This document shows, one piece after another, positions 31,233 through 40,832 of a DNA stretch of 64,000 nt; position 1 is the first letter of the stretch; each line of letters opens with the position of its first letter. Origin of the DNA: Pseudomonadota bacterium. GTDB lineage: Bacteria > Desulfobacterota > Binatia > Binatales > Binataceae. Position numbers and translations under genes: made by a program. The notes beneath the pieces were generated by a model. It searched no databases. It was not told the origin of the DNA and was given only the letters and a program-made list of their open reading frames with translations. The stretch is taken from the NCBI GenBank assembly GCA_021323945.1, contig JAJPKA010000008.1, positions 1 to 64,000 of the forward strand, given 5' to 3'.

Positions 31233-31994
31233 TTATTGTCCACGCCAGACGGGCTTGCGTTTTTCGAGAAACGCGCGCACCCCTTCCCGGGCATCCTGAC
31301 TGTTCCGCACCCGATTACCTAGCTCATCAAGGTCTGAATGTTCGACCTCGAAGGCCTTGCTCATCACCCGAGCAATCATCTGCTTCATCGCCCGCACCGA
31401 GAGCGGCGCATTCCCGGCAATTGTTTCTGCCCATTGGACCGCAGCTGCCGAAAGTGATTCGTCGGGGACGACCTTGTGAACCAAGCCCATTTCGCGCGCT
31501 CGGTTGGCTCCAACCGGTTCAGCCAAAAACATGATTTCCGCGGTATTGGCCGGGCCGACCGTTTCGACGAACTTGCGAAAGATCCAGTATGTTGGCAAGT
31601 AACCAATGCGCGCCGGAGTCATTCCCAGCCGTGCGCCTTCAGCGGCGATTCGCAGGTCACAGGTCAAAGCCAGTACTAGACCGCCAGTAAGCGCATCACC
31701 ATGAACCGCAGCGATGGTTGGTACCGGTAGCTTCTGCAGCCGCGCGATGATCTTTTCGAAACTCAGTCCGCCCGGGCCCATCTGTTCGATGTCGCGGAGA
31801 TCGAGGCCGGAGCAGAAACTTCGACCCTCGCCGCGAATCACCACAGCCCGAACGTCGGGGTCACGTTCGACCGATTCCAACATCTGGTCGAGCGCCGCTA
31901 TGACCGCGCCGTTTATTGCATTGCGCTTCTCAGGGCGGTTGAGCGAGAGGGTCACATAATTGTGATTACGTTCGATTTTAACTTCGTCTGCCAT
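31233..31994 (-). CDS. enoyl-CoA hydratase/isomerase family protein (paralogue)
   Basis: A 253-residue crotonase and sister of the gene just downstream. GRSFCSGLDLRDIEQMG and VHGDALTGGLVLALTCDLRIA hold the CoA-binding parts. Both hydratase glutamates are replaced: Val in GGLVLAL and Pro in MTPARIG, so it is unlikely to be a classical hydratase. C-terminal DAREGVRAFLEKRKPVWRG is shared with its paralogue. The catalytic difference between the copies suggests they diverged after duplication. The substrate is unknown. Confidence 0.88.
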   Translation of the reverse strand: MADEVKIERNHNYVTLSLNRPEKRNAINGAVIAALDQMLESVERDPDVRAVVIRGEGRSFCSGLDLRDIEQMGPGGLSFEKIIARLQKLPVPTIAAVHGDALTGGLVLALTCDLRIAAEGARLGMTPARIGYLPTYWIFRKFVETVGPANTAEIMFLAEPVGANRAREMGLVHKVVPDESLSAAAVQWAETIAGNAPLSVRAMKQMIARVMSKAFEVEHSDLDELGNRVRNSQDAREGVRAFLEKRKPVWRGQ

Positions 31995-32203
31995 TCGTCG
32001 ACCTTGCTCGGGTTAGCTCACCCATGATGACCATCGCATGATGCGACTTTCAGTATCAACCGATCGGTAAGCCCTCGAAAGAAAAAGCCTCGAGGAAACT
32101 CAGCATAGTGCGCGCCGTTGCAATCATGCTCAGGTCGATCCGCCATCGCGACATCGCTGGAAGTTAACGGGGTGTGACAAACGGCCGCCAGATGCGGATC
32201 CCT

Positions 32204-33703
32204 TCACGGCAGCATCGAAACTGCATGTAATGCTGGACGTCCCAGCGCTGAAGCGAAAGCGTTCACCGCCGCACCCATGTAAGGTTGCGGGTAAATACCC
32301 AAAGCAATAACACCCGCCACGCCAACTGCAATACTGATAAGGAGACCGGGCCGCCGACTCATTGATTCAACGGCCACGCCACCTTCACGCATATACATTG
32401 CGACGATTACACCGACATAGTAGTAGGCTGACACGACACTGTTGAGCACGGCGATGATTACTAATCCGGTGAAGCCGGCATTCAGCGCGGCGGCAAAGAC
32501 GTAAAACTTGGCGACGAAACCGGCAAGCGGTGGTACACCGGTGAGCGAAAGCAGGCAGACAGCCATCGCCGCGGCCAGCCCAGGATGATCACGTGCCAGG
32601 CCGCGATAGTCGTCGATCTGGGCATGGCTTTCAGCACCGCGATCGAGGGCCACCACGACTCCGAATGCCCCCAGGCTTGTGAAGGCGTAAGCCAAAAGGT
32701 AATACAAGACCGCACCCCCTGCCTCGCGACCATTTGCCGCAGCCATTCCGACTAGCGCGTAACCCGCATGGGCGATGGCCGAATACGCCAGCATCCGTTT
32801 GATGTTGCTTTGTACCAGGGCGATAACGTTCCCAGCGGTCATGCTTAGTACTGCAAGGGCCCACAGCACAGGGCTCCATTCGGTGGCAAGCGGATCCAGG
32901 CTGGTGAAGAAAATGCGCAGGAAGCCAGCAAATGCGGCGAGCTTGACGGCAACCGCCATGAACGCGGTAATCGGGGTGGGCGCCCCCTCGTAAGCGTCCG
33001 GGGTCCACATATGGAACGGAACGGCGGCGACTTTGAAGCCGAAGCCGATTAACAACATCCCCAGCCCTAACAACAGCAGTGGATTGACCGCCGTCCTGGC
33101 CGCAATCGATGCGTGAATCGCTGTCAAGCGCACACTCCCTGTCGCGCCATACAACAGCGCAATTCCATAAAGAAGAAAGCCCGTGGAGAAGGCTCCCAGA
33201 AGAAAATATTTGATCGCGGCCTCGTTTGATTTTGCATCGCGCCGGATAAAACCAGCCAACGCGTAGACTGCGATCGACATGGTTTCGAGGCCGAGGAAGA
33301 TGATGATCAGATCGCCCGCCGCTGCCATCAATAGCATGCCAAGCGCGGCGAAGGCCACCAATGCATAGTATTCGGCACCAGCCAGGCCCGCATCTGCTGC
33401 ATACTCCAAGGACATCGCGACGGTTAAGGCGGTTGCGATGATAATGATAACTTCGAAGAAGACTGCGTAATCATCGACCGCCAATGAACCGCGGAACGCG
33501 GCAGTGTTTTGGCCCAGCTCGAACATGGTCAGCAGGAACGCCGCCAGCAGCGCGACCAACACGATAAAGCCCAGAGCTGCGCTGTCCTCGTCATCAACGC
33601 GAGTGCCGGCCAACATTACTACAATTGCACCGACCGAAAGTGCGATTAGCGGCAGGATAGCTAACCAGGAGAAATCTATGGTGGTGAGATTAAGGGGCGT
33701 CAT
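32204..33703 (-). CDS. nuoN: NADH-quinone oxidoreductase subunit N
   Basis: A 499-residue antiporter-like membrane subunit of complex I, one of three proton-pumping modules. It has about 14 hydrophobic segments, a conserved Glu in IIIFLGLETMSIAVYALAGF, and a Lys in GFKVAAVPFHMWTPDAYEG, the Proton_antipo_M signature of NuoN. The start overlaps the nuoM stop by four bases (ATGA), so translation is probably coupled. It is the last gene of nuoHJKLMN. Confidence 0.96.
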   Translation of the reverse strand: MTPLNLTTIDFSWLAILPLIALSVGAIVVMLAGTRVDDEDSAALGFIVLVALLAAFLLTMFELGQNTAAFRGSLAVDDYAVFFEVIIIIATALTVAMSLEYAADAGLAGAEYYALVAFAALGMLLMAAAGDLIIIFLGLETMSIAVYALAGFIRRDAKSNEAAIKYFLLGAFSTGFLLYGIALLYGATGSVRLTAIHASIAARTAVNPLLLLGLGMLLIGFGFKVAAVPFHMWTPDAYEGAPTPITAFMAVAVKLAAFAGFLRIFFTSLDPLATEWSPVLWALAVLSMTAGNVIALVQSNIKRMLAYSAIAHAGYALVGMAAANGREAGGAVLYYLLAYAFTSLGAFGVVVALDRGAESHAQIDDYRGLARDHPGLAAAMAVCLLSLTGVPPLAGFVAKFYVFAAALNAGFTGLVIIAVLNSVVSAYYYVGVIVAMYMREGGVAVESMSRRPGLLISIAVGVAGVIALGIYPQPYMGAAVNAFASALGRPALHAVSMLP

Positions 33704-35268
33704 TTCGAGCCACGAACGTCTGCAGTTACGGTCGCGCCTGCTGATTCGGGTAAGAAACCCGAAGATGCCACCACCTGCTCGCGCTGAACTTCGGCCTGCG
33801 CGTCTTTTACGCGCACGAGCAGAGCATCTATTGAGGGTTGCATGCGATTCAGCAGCGGTCGGGGATAAAGCCCCATAAAAAGCACCAGGCCAACCAACGG
33901 CAGCATCACGGCGATTTCTCGCTTATCGAGATCTGCAATGGTAACGTTTGCTGCTTTGGTCAGCGGACCCCACATCACGCGCTCGTAGGCCCACATCATG
34001 TACAACGCCCCGAGAATAAGGCCGGTCACTGCGCCGTAGACCGCAACTTTGCGGCTGAAATAGGTACCAAGCAAAATTAAGAATTCACCCACAAAACCGT
34101 TGAGGCCTGGCAAGCCAATTGACGACAACATCATCACCATGAAGACCGAGGCGTAGATGGGAACGCTGCTCCAGAGACCACCAAATTCAATGATTTCGCG
34201 GGTATGGCGCCGCAGATAGAGCATACCGACCAGCAGGAACAGCGCCCCGGTGGACACTCCATGATTCAGCATTTGGTAAATCGCTCCCTCCAGTCCCTGC
34301 GTATCGAAGGCAAAAATCCCAAGGGTGACGAAGCCGAGATGGCTCACCGATGAATAGGCTATCAGCCTTTTCAAGTCCGGCTGTACCATCGCTACCAGCG
34401 CTCCGTAAATGATGCCGATCACCCCGAGCGCCATGAAGACCGGAATGGCCTCGACCGCCACCGCGGGAAACAGCGGAATCGCGAAGCGGATAAATCCATA
34501 CGCTCCTGCTTTGAGCATCACGCCGGCCAAAAGCACTGAGCCGGCTGTCGGAGCCTCCGTATGCGCGTCTGGCAACCAGGTGTGCAGTGGCCAAAGTGGC
34601 ACTTTGATGGCAAATGCGATTGCAAATCCGGCGAATAGCCATCGCGCCTCTGTTGCTGAGAGCCGGATTTTGTAGAGCTCCGGCAGATCAAAGGTGACGT
34701 AACCGAGTGAGCCGCGCGCGGCACGGGCCACATAGATGATCGCAATCAGCATCAGCAGCGAGCCCAACATTGTGAACAGGACGAATTTGAAGGTTGCGTA
34801 GATCTTACGCCCGTGTCCCCAAATGCCGATGAGGAAGTACATCGGCACCAGCATCGCTTCCCAGAAGACATAGAACAGAAACAGGTCAAGCGCGAGAAAG
34901 GTCCCGAGCAGTGCGCTTTCCAACAGCAGCATCAGGAAACAGAATTCGCGCGGGCGACTCTCTATGTCGCCACCACCCGAGTAGAGTAGCGAGAGACTGA
35001 TAAGAATCGTGGTAAGCAGGATCAGAAACAGACTGATCCCGTCGATTCCCAGGTGATAGGAGATGCCGAATTGGGGAATCCACGGGAAGTGCTCAACGAA
35101 TTGATAGCCACTCGCATGCGGATCGAAAACGGCCAACAGGTACAAACTCCAACCGAGCGGAATCAATGAGAAAATGAACGCGGAAATCCAGACGCTGCGC
35201 TCTTCGCTTTGCAGCAGGACCGCCGCGGCGCCGAGCAATGGCACGAAGATCAATAACGTGAGCGGCAT
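33700..35268 (-). CDS. nuoM: NADH-quinone oxidoreductase subunit M
   Basis: A 522-residue antiporter-like subunit of the complex I membrane arm. The signature glutamate lies in LFYVFWEAMLVPMYFLIGIWG, and the channel lysine and His in FAIKVPLWPLHTWLPDAHTEAPT. The KRLIAYSSVSHLGF helix and the LSSIGLPGLNGFVGEFLIL segment are standard NuoM. It overlaps nuoN by four bases and follows nuoL by 22. The hydrophilic C-terminal tail of about 40 residues is longer than usual. Confidence 0.97.
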   Translation of the reverse strand: MPLTLLIFVPLLGAAAVLLQSEERSVWISAFIFSLIPLGWSLYLLAVFDPHASGYQFVEHFPWIPQFGISYHLGIDGISLFLILLTTILISLSLLYSGGGDIESRPREFCFLMLLLESALLGTFLALDLFLFYVFWEAMLVPMYFLIGIWGHGRKIYATFKFVLFTMLGSLLMLIAIIYVARAARGSLGYVTFDLPELYKIRLSATEARWLFAGFAIAFAIKVPLWPLHTWLPDAHTEAPTAGSVLLAGVMLKAGAYGFIRFAIPLFPAVAVEAIPVFMALGVIGIIYGALVAMVQPDLKRLIAYSSVSHLGFVTLGIFAFDTQGLEGAIYQMLNHGVSTGALFLLVGMLYLRRHTREIIEFGGLWSSVPIYASVFMVMMLSSIGLPGLNGFVGEFLILLGTYFSRKVAVYGAVTGLILGALYMMWAYERVMWGPLTKAANVTIADLDKREIAVMLPLVGLVLFMGLYPRPLLNRMQPSIDALLVRVKDAQAEVQREQVVASSGFLPESAGATVTADVRGSK

Positions 35269-35290
35269 AAGATCCGATTCGAGGACTTAC

Positions 35291-37234
35291 TTAGTGGCGA
35301 TGGACCAGGTACACGTAGTAACCCGCTATCGCCAGCACGCCGGCCAAATATGCCAACGCGTAATGTTGGACGTTGCCAGTAGCAATCCGGCGCAAGCCTT
35401 CTCCGCTGGCCTCGACTCCTAATCCCGTGCCGTCGACCGCGCCATCGATGATTGCTGAATCGACACCACGGAAAAGGACGACCTGCGACAGCCAAAATAA
35501 GGGGCGGCTCACCAGCGTGTTATAGATCTCGTCGATATAGTATTTGCGCAACAGCATGCGATATAGCGGCGACAGGTTGCGCGCCAATCGTGCCGGTAAC
35601 CCCGGCGTCATCACATAGAAGCTCCAGGCCAGCGCAATGCCGCTGACGGCCAATCCAAACGCAATCGCGCTTAGAACCGCAGGCGACAAGCTACCGCGGG
35701 CGAGCGTTGCAGCCGGCGTGAGTTTCAGGGTAGGGCAGATCGGCATCAGGAAGCGGCCAAAGGCGTCGCCCCACAAAATCCCATCCGGCAGTCCGATCCA
35801 ACCGCCAATGAGACAACACAGCGCCAGAATAACTAGCGGTACGGTCATAACCGCAGGAGATTCATGAACATGGCCTCTCTTTGAGGCGTCGATTCGTGAG
35901 GCACCATGGAACGTCAGAAAAAGCAGTCGGAACATGTAGAAGGCCGTTAGCCCCGCGGTGACGACGCCAACTGCCCATAGCCAGATGTGGCCACTCGCGT
36001 AGGTGCTAGCGAGGATCGCGTCCTTTGAGAAAAATCCGGCGAAGGGTGGGATGCCACTAATCGCGAGTCCGGCGACCAGCATTGTGACCCAGGTAACTGG
36101 CATAGTCCGCTTTAGCCCACCCATATGGTTCATATCCTGTTCACCATCCAGAGCGTGGATGACCGAACCGGCACCTAAAAAGAGCAGGCTCTTAAAGAAA
36201 GCGTGTGTCATCAAGTGAAAAATGCCGCTCGCGAAAGCTCCTACGCCCACTCCCAACATCATGTAACCTATTTGGCTGATCGTCGAATAGGCGAGCACGC
36301 GTTTGATATCGGGTTGAACAATCGCAATAGTTGCCGAAAATATCGCGGTCACAGCACCGACCGTCGCGACAATTGTCATCGCCTGGGACGAAAGTGCGTA
36401 AAGAAAGTTAAGTCGTGCAACCATATAAACGCCGGCCGTCACCATCGTAGCGGCATGGATCAGCGCGCTGACAGGCGTCGGGCCGACCATAGCATCCGGC
36501 AACCATACATACAGCGGGATCTGCGCTGATTTCCCTGTGGCCCCCAGGAAGAGTAGCGATCCGGCGAGCGTTGCCACGGGTGCCAGTGTCTCCCGGTGCT
36601 TTGCCATCTCGGTAAAAGTCAGCGTCCAAATGCCGCTACTGGCCAGGGCTGAGATGAGCGTCAAAATTCCGAGAACAAATCCGGCGTCACCCACACGATT
36701 GACAATAAAAGCCTTGCGCCCGTTATAGGCAAACTCGGCATTGTCATACCAAAAGGCGATCAGCAGGTATGAGCAAAGCCCGACGCCCTCCCATCCCACG
36801 AACATCAACAAAAGGTTATTGGCCAGCACCAGGATCAGCATCGCGAAGGCAAAAAGGTTCATGTAGGCAAAGAAGCGAGCGTAGTCCTCGTCTTCGCCCA
36901 TATAGCCATCCGAGTAAAGGTGGATTAACGCCCCTACGCCAGTCACTACCAGCACCATGACCCCGCTGAGGGCGTCAAATCGGAATGCTATGTCGAAATG
37001 AAAGCGACCTGCCTCGATCCAGGGCCACAAATCAAAGCCCAACGCGGCACCGCGCGGCATGCCAAGCAGGGTTGCGAATGCCGCCAGGGCGGCGGCGAAG
37101 GCCAGGAAGATCGCGGCGGGTGCGATGAAATTAACTACTCTGCGGCCGCAGCGCTGACCAAAGAAAATATTGAAGATTACCCCGAGCAGGGGGAACAACA
37201 GGATTAAACCCAAAGCCGGAAAGTCGTGTGTCAT
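35291..37234 (-). CDS. nuoL: NADH-quinone oxidoreductase subunit L
   Basis: A 647-residue distal proton-pumping subunit of complex I. The Glu is in LLLMFVGWEGVGLCSYLLIAFW, the Lys in GKSAQIPLYVWLPDAMVGPTP, and the C-terminal part carries the long lateral helix region followed by a last membrane segment. KRVLAYSTISQIGYMMLGVG is another family signature. It lies between nuoK (47-base gap) and nuoM. Confidence 0.97.
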   Translation of the reverse strand: MTHDFPALGLILLFPLLGVIFNIFFGQRCGRRVVNFIAPAAIFLAFAAALAAFATLLGMPRGAALGFDLWPWIEAGRFHFDIAFRFDALSGVMVLVVTGVGALIHLYSDGYMGEDEDYARFFAYMNLFAFAMLILVLANNLLLMFVGWEGVGLCSYLLIAFWYDNAEFAYNGRKAFIVNRVGDAGFVLGILTLISALASSGIWTLTFTEMAKHRETLAPVATLAGSLLFLGATGKSAQIPLYVWLPDAMVGPTPVSALIHAATMVTAGVYMVARLNFLYALSSQAMTIVATVGAVTAIFSATIAIVQPDIKRVLAYSTISQIGYMMLGVGVGAFASGIFHLMTHAFFKSLLFLGAGSVIHALDGEQDMNHMGGLKRTMPVTWVTMLVAGLAISGIPPFAGFFSKDAILASTYASGHIWLWAVGVVTAGLTAFYMFRLLFLTFHGASRIDASKRGHVHESPAVMTVPLVILALCCLIGGWIGLPDGILWGDAFGRFLMPICPTLKLTPAATLARGSLSPAVLSAIAFGLAVSGIALAWSFYVMTPGLPARLARNLSPLYRMLLRKYYIDEIYNTLVSRPLFWLSQVVLFRGVDSAIIDGAVDGTGLGVEASGEGLRRIATGNVQHYALAYLAGVLAIAGYYVYLVHRH

Positions 37235-37281
37235 ACCTGCATGTTGGTCAAGCTGCTTGCCACTGCCTGGTGCGAAAAGCG

Positions 37282-37584
37282 CTACCAGCGCAGCAAATTC
37301 AGTTCATCGGCGTTTACGGTCGCTCGATTGCGAAAAACCGCGATAACAATGCCCAAGCCCACTGCAGCCTCTGCCGCAGCGACCGTAATCACGAAAAACA
37401 CGATCACTTGTCCATCAATAGACCCGACTTGCCGGCCGAGCGCAATGAACGCGAGATTAACGGCGTTTAGCATCAGTTCGATCGACATCAACATTACGAT
37501 GACATTGCGGCGAATCAGGACTCCGAGCACGCCAATCGCGAACAGTAAAGCACTTAGTACCAGGAAGTAGCTTATGGGAGTCAT
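37282..37584 (-). CDS. nuoK: NADH-quinone oxidoreductase subunit K
   Basis: A 100-residue three-helix membrane subunit of complex I. Conserved acidic residues in the second and third helices are visible in [11 protein letters not shown] and [12 protein letters not shown]; these Glu residues are part of the proton path. It follows nuoJ by 11 bases and precedes nuoL by 47. Length is typical. Confidence 0.96.
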   Translation of the reverse strand: MTPISYFLVLSALLFAIGVLGVLIRRNVIVMLMSIELMLNAVNLAFIALGRQVGSIDGQVIVFFVITVAAAEAAVGLGIVIAVFRNRATVNADELNLLRW

Positions 37585-37595
37585 TGCCGTAACGG

Positions 37596-38213
37596 TTAAG
37601 CGCTGCCTGCACGTGGTGTTGTCGTTTGCTGCTCAGCCGACACTGACATTGACCTCGACATTTGTCTTGGCGACTCGGCCGTTGCCAAGTCAGAGCCGGC
37701 TGCTGCGGACAGCCCAGCCGAGAGCGGTGGACGACGGGCCAGACCGATTGCGCCAACCACGGCAGCCAGGAGAAGCAAAGAGGTTATTTCGAACGCGACG
37801 AGGTAGTCCGAAAACAGGTGCCGACCCAAAGTCGTGATGGTGCCCTGGGTGAGAGCGCTAGCTCCCGGAGTGGAAATCCTCGATGTGTGCAGGAACAAGG
37901 TGGCGAATTCCGCGGCCAGAGCAGCCGCGCCGATTGCACCAAATAATTTCAAGCCCAGATATCCGCTGAACCCTTCAGCTTGGAGATTCAAGAGCCAGAT
38001 CACGAACAGAAACAGCACCATTATGGCGCCAACATAAATAATAATCTGGAGGAACCCTACCGTTACCGCCCCGAGCCCAACGAACATCACACCTATGTCA
38101 AGCAGATTCACAGCCAGTGCCAATAGGCAATGAACCGGATTGCGCTGAGCGATGACGCCCAATGCGGAGAGCGCGGCGAGCACGGCTAGGAAAAAGAAGA
38201 GACCCAGCGACAT
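37596..38213 (-). CDS. nuoJ: NADH-quinone oxidoreductase subunit J
   Basis: A 205-residue membrane subunit J of complex I. Five hydrophobic segments include [19 protein letters not shown], and the [20 protein letters not shown] helix is the most conserved part of NuoJ. The start at 38213 shares one base with the nuoH stop (TAATG), so I prefer it to a long upstream frame that would lie inside nuoH. A hydrophilic tail of about 35 Ser/Thr-rich residues follows the last helix. It directly follows nuoH; the nuoI gene normally between them is absent. Confidence 0.93.
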   Translation of the reverse strand: MSLGLFFFLAVLAALSALGVIAQRNPVHCLLALAVNLLDIGVMFVGLGAVTVGFLQIIIYVGAIMVLFLFVIWLLNLQAEGFSGYLGLKLFGAIGAAALAAEFATLFLHTSRISTPGASALTQGTITTLGRHLFSDYLVAFEITSLLLLAAVVGAIGLARRPPLSAGLSAAAGSDLATAESPRQMSRSMSVSAEQQTTTPRAGSA

Positions 38214-39334
38214 TAGTAGTGGGCTCCTGCAATAACTACAACAAAAGCGGTTAGGATCAAATTCAGCACGCCTACCGGTAGCAAACCCTTCCAACCGAAC
38301 TGCATCAACTGATCGTAGCGAAAACGTGGCAAGGTCCATCGGACCAGTATCTGGAAGCAACAAAAGAATACAGTCTTTAGCCAGAAGGCCACGATCTGCA
38401 AAATTGCAACAACGTAGTTTGGCAGAGGGAGGAAAACGCCATGCGGGCCGGGAAAATGGAAGCCGTCGGCGTAAAGCCATGGTACCTGCCATCCGCCAAA
38501 AAAGAACAATGTAACCAGCACCGCCACCAGCACCACCTCAGCAAAGTCGGTTATCATGAAAACCGCTTGCTTTCCCCCGGAATATTCAGTGAAGTAGCCA
38601 GCTACTAACTCCGATTCAGCCTCTGGTACATCAAACGGCACACGCTTCGATTCGGCCATCCCTGCCGTCAGCAGCAGCAGAAAAGAGACGGGCTGAACAA
38701 GAATTCCCCATCGCGGCAACCATCCAAACCAAACTCCGCCTTGGAGGCGGCAGATCTCTTGCAAATCCAGGGTGCCATAGGTCACGACGACCGCCAGGAA
38801 AGCGAGACCAAGCGCCAGCTCGTAGGAAATCATTTGCGCACTGGCGCGAATACCACCGAGCAAAGACCAGCGGTTGTTCGAAGCCCAACCCCCCAGCGCG
38901 AGTCCGTAGACACCGATCCCGATGACCGCGAGCAGATAAAGAGCGGCCACGTCAACGTGTGCGGCTTGAAGGTTAACGTTGCGCTGCGCCACCCTCAGGG
39001 TGTCGCCTACCGGGACGACGGCAAAGGCAATTAAAATCGGGAACAGCGCTAGAAAAGGAGCCAGGCCATGCAGGAAATGATCTGCGCCGTCCGGAACGAA
39101 ATCCTCCTTGGTAAACAGTTTCAACGGATCCGCCAGCAGCGTGTTGACTAGGCCCAGATTCGGCAGCCCGAGGCGGCGGCCCCAACCGAATACCGCGGCC
39201 CGATTGGCGCCTATCCGGTCCTGAATCAAGGCCGCTCCCTTGCGTTCAAACCACAGCAACACGCCCGACAAGCCAAGAACCAGCAGGACAATCACAATCG
39301 CCTTGATCGCACCAATGACCAATTCAATTAACAT
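38213..39334 (-). CDS. nuoH: NADH-quinone oxidoreductase subunit H
   Basis: A 373-residue subunit that anchors the peripheral arm of complex I and forms the quinone site. Family signatures are FERKGAALIQDRIGANR near the N-terminus, GLANTLLADPLKLFTKE-like VNTLLADPLKLFTKEDFVP, GWASNNRWSLLGGIRASAQMISYE and AESKRVPFDVPEAESELVAGY. It opens the nuoHJKLMN run, and no gene for subunits A-G precedes it; the next gene is divergent rsmD. Confidence 0.97.
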   Translation of the reverse strand: MLIELVIGAIKAIVIVLLVLGLSGVLLWFERKGAALIQDRIGANRAAVFGWGRRLGLPNLGLVNTLLADPLKLFTKEDFVPDGADHFLHGLAPFLALFPILIAFAVVPVGDTLRVAQRNVNLQAAHVDVAALYLLAVIGIGVYGLALGGWASNNRWSLLGGIRASAQMISYELALGLAFLAVVVTYGTLDLQEICRLQGGVWFGWLPRWGILVQPVSFLLLLTAGMAESKRVPFDVPEAESELVAGYFTEYSGGKQAVFMITDFAEVVLVAVLVTLFFFGGWQVPWLYADGFHFPGPHGVFLPLPNYVVAILQIVAFWLKTVFFCCFQILVRWTLPRFRYDQLMQFGWKGLLPVGVLNLILTAFVVVIAGAHY

Positions 39335-39630
39335 GACACTGTTGGGCGGAGCCCTCCTCGCCCGCGCACACTCTTCGCCTCATGCTCCAAAACCATCACT
39401 TCCGGGCTGCACCTCCCCCTGGTCAGGGGGAGGCCAGGTGGGGGTTGACAAACTCACATTACAGCTAACCCAAATTCGCCACGCACGCTAGACCCGAAAC
39501 CCTGGTTTGGAAAAAGAGTACTCGCTGAGTATGGTCAAAGTGGGAAACGAGCTGTTCAAAATGGTTTTATAGAGCTGGTGATCATAACGGAAATCTTTGC
39601 CGGTTGGGGGTCGCAGGAGGTGGATTCCCT

Positions 39631-40206
39631 TTGGCTGCGATGCGGTTAATCGGCGGCGAACATCGGGGGCGCAAGCTCATCGCCCCGCGCGGTGTGCGCA
39701 CCAGACCGCTAACCGCAAGAGTCCGCGAATCAATTTTTTCGCGCCTGACCTCGCGCGACATCATAACCGACGCAAGCGTGCTGGACCTATTCGCCGGCAG
39801 TGGCGCTTTCGGATTGGAAGCCTTGTCTCGCGGCGCCCGTCGGGTGGTTTTTGTCGATCGTGCACGAATGTCCGCAAACGCGATACGACAGAATTTGCGC
39901 CAACTCAACCTTTTAGACCGGGCCCTCATCATCAACGCCGATTATCGCGCAGCTTTAAAGGAACTGAGTGCCGGGGCTCAGTGTTTCAGGCTGATATCTG
40001 TAGATCCACCATTTAATGCAGATTCGACCGCTGAAATCCTTGCGCTGATTGCCACTCTCGGTCTATTAGCCCCAGATGGATTAGTGGTTACACGGCAGTT
40101 TCATCGGACCCCTGAACCGGCGGTGACGGGACTTGAGCGCATCAGCCTGGCAAGAATCGGCGATCATCGGGTCGCTCTGTACCGGAATCTCCGGCGCGAT
40201 GACTGA
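39631..40206 (+). CDS. rsmD: 16S rRNA (guanine966-N2)-methyltransferase
   Basis: Methylates G966 of 16S rRNA in the small ribosomal subunit. The family hallmarks are MRLIGGEHRGRKLIAPRG, RPLTARVRESIFSRL, DLFAGSGAFGLEALSRGA (SAM binding) and the NPPY-type catalytic motif, here SVDPPFNAD with Phe. The chosen TTG at 39631 has AGGAGG 10 bases upstream and adds three residues to the conserved MRLIGG; an ATG at 39640 is the alternative. coaD follows 71 bases downstream, a common pair. Confidence 0.92.
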   Translation: MAAMRLIGGEHRGRKLIAPRGVRTRPLTARVRESIFSRLTSRDIITDASVLDLFAGSGAFGLEALSRGARRVVFVDRARMSANAIRQNLRQLNLLDRALIINADYRAALKELSAGAQCFRLISVDPPFNADSTAEILALIATLGLLAPDGLVVTRQFHRTPEPAVTGLERISLARIGDHRVALYRNLRRDD

Positions 40207-40277
40207 CGACCAGGCCCGCCAAATCGCCAGCGCCTGGGGGCCGTTAGATCTGCCGCATCCGCATAGTGGAAGATTCG

Positions 40278-40784
40278 ATGGTAAACAAGAATAAAGCTCT
40301 CACAGCAATTTATCCGGGTAGTTTCGATCCCATTCATTTCGGCCATATCGACATTATTCGACGCAGTGTGGTTATTTTTGACGAGGTGATCGTCGCGGTC
40401 GCCTATAACCCACACAAGGACTCGGCCCTATTTACGCCCGACGAACGGGTTGAAATGATCCGCGAAAGCATCCGTGATCTCGAACCCCGTGCCCGAGTCG
40501 ACAAGTTCAGCGGCCTGTCAGTGGACTACGCGGAAAGGATTGGCGCTAGCGTAATCATCCGCAGCCTGCGTGCGGTTACGGATTTCGATTATGAACTCCA
40601 GATGGCACATATGAACCGTCAGATGAAGCCTAATATCGAGACGGTTTTTCTATTTGCCAACCCGAAGCTGTTTTTCTCGGCTTCACGTCTAATCAAGGAG
40701 GTTGCGGGTTACGGTAAACGCCTGCCCGAACTCGTTCCGGACGGGGTAATGAATCGGCTACGAGTGAAACTCCAAGTGGATTAG
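40278..40784 (+). CDS. coaD: phosphopantetheine adenylyltransferase
   Basis: Penultimate step of coenzyme A synthesis: joins 4'-phosphopantetheine with ATP to dephospho-CoA. The 168-residue length is normal. The nucleotidyltransferase motif is AIYPGSFDPIHFGHIDII, with HFGH at residues 20-23; the usual TNGH is replaced by IHFGH. VIIRSLRAVTDFDYELQMAHMNR is the substrate-binding block, and the end has SASRLIKEVAGYGKRLPELVP. The ATG at 40278 has GGAAGA upstream; an in-frame GTG at 40266 is the alternative. Often paired with rsmD, as here. Confidence 0.94.
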   Translation: MVNKNKALTAIYPGSFDPIHFGHIDIIRRSVVIFDEVIVAVAYNPHKDSALFTPDERVEMIRESIRDLEPRARVDKFSGLSVDYAERIGASVIIRSLRAVTDFDYELQMAHMNRQMKPNIETVFLFANPKLFFSASRLIKEVAGYGKRLPELVPDGVMNRLRVKLQVD

Positions 40785-40832
40785 CCTGAAAAACCGACAG
40801 CGATGTCGGTCCACGGCATCGTCGCCACTAGG

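Noticed and set aside
37596-38492. longer 298-codon start for nuoJ
   Set aside because: The extra residues lie inside nuoH and are unlike NuoJ; the TAATG overlap gives a natural start at 38213.
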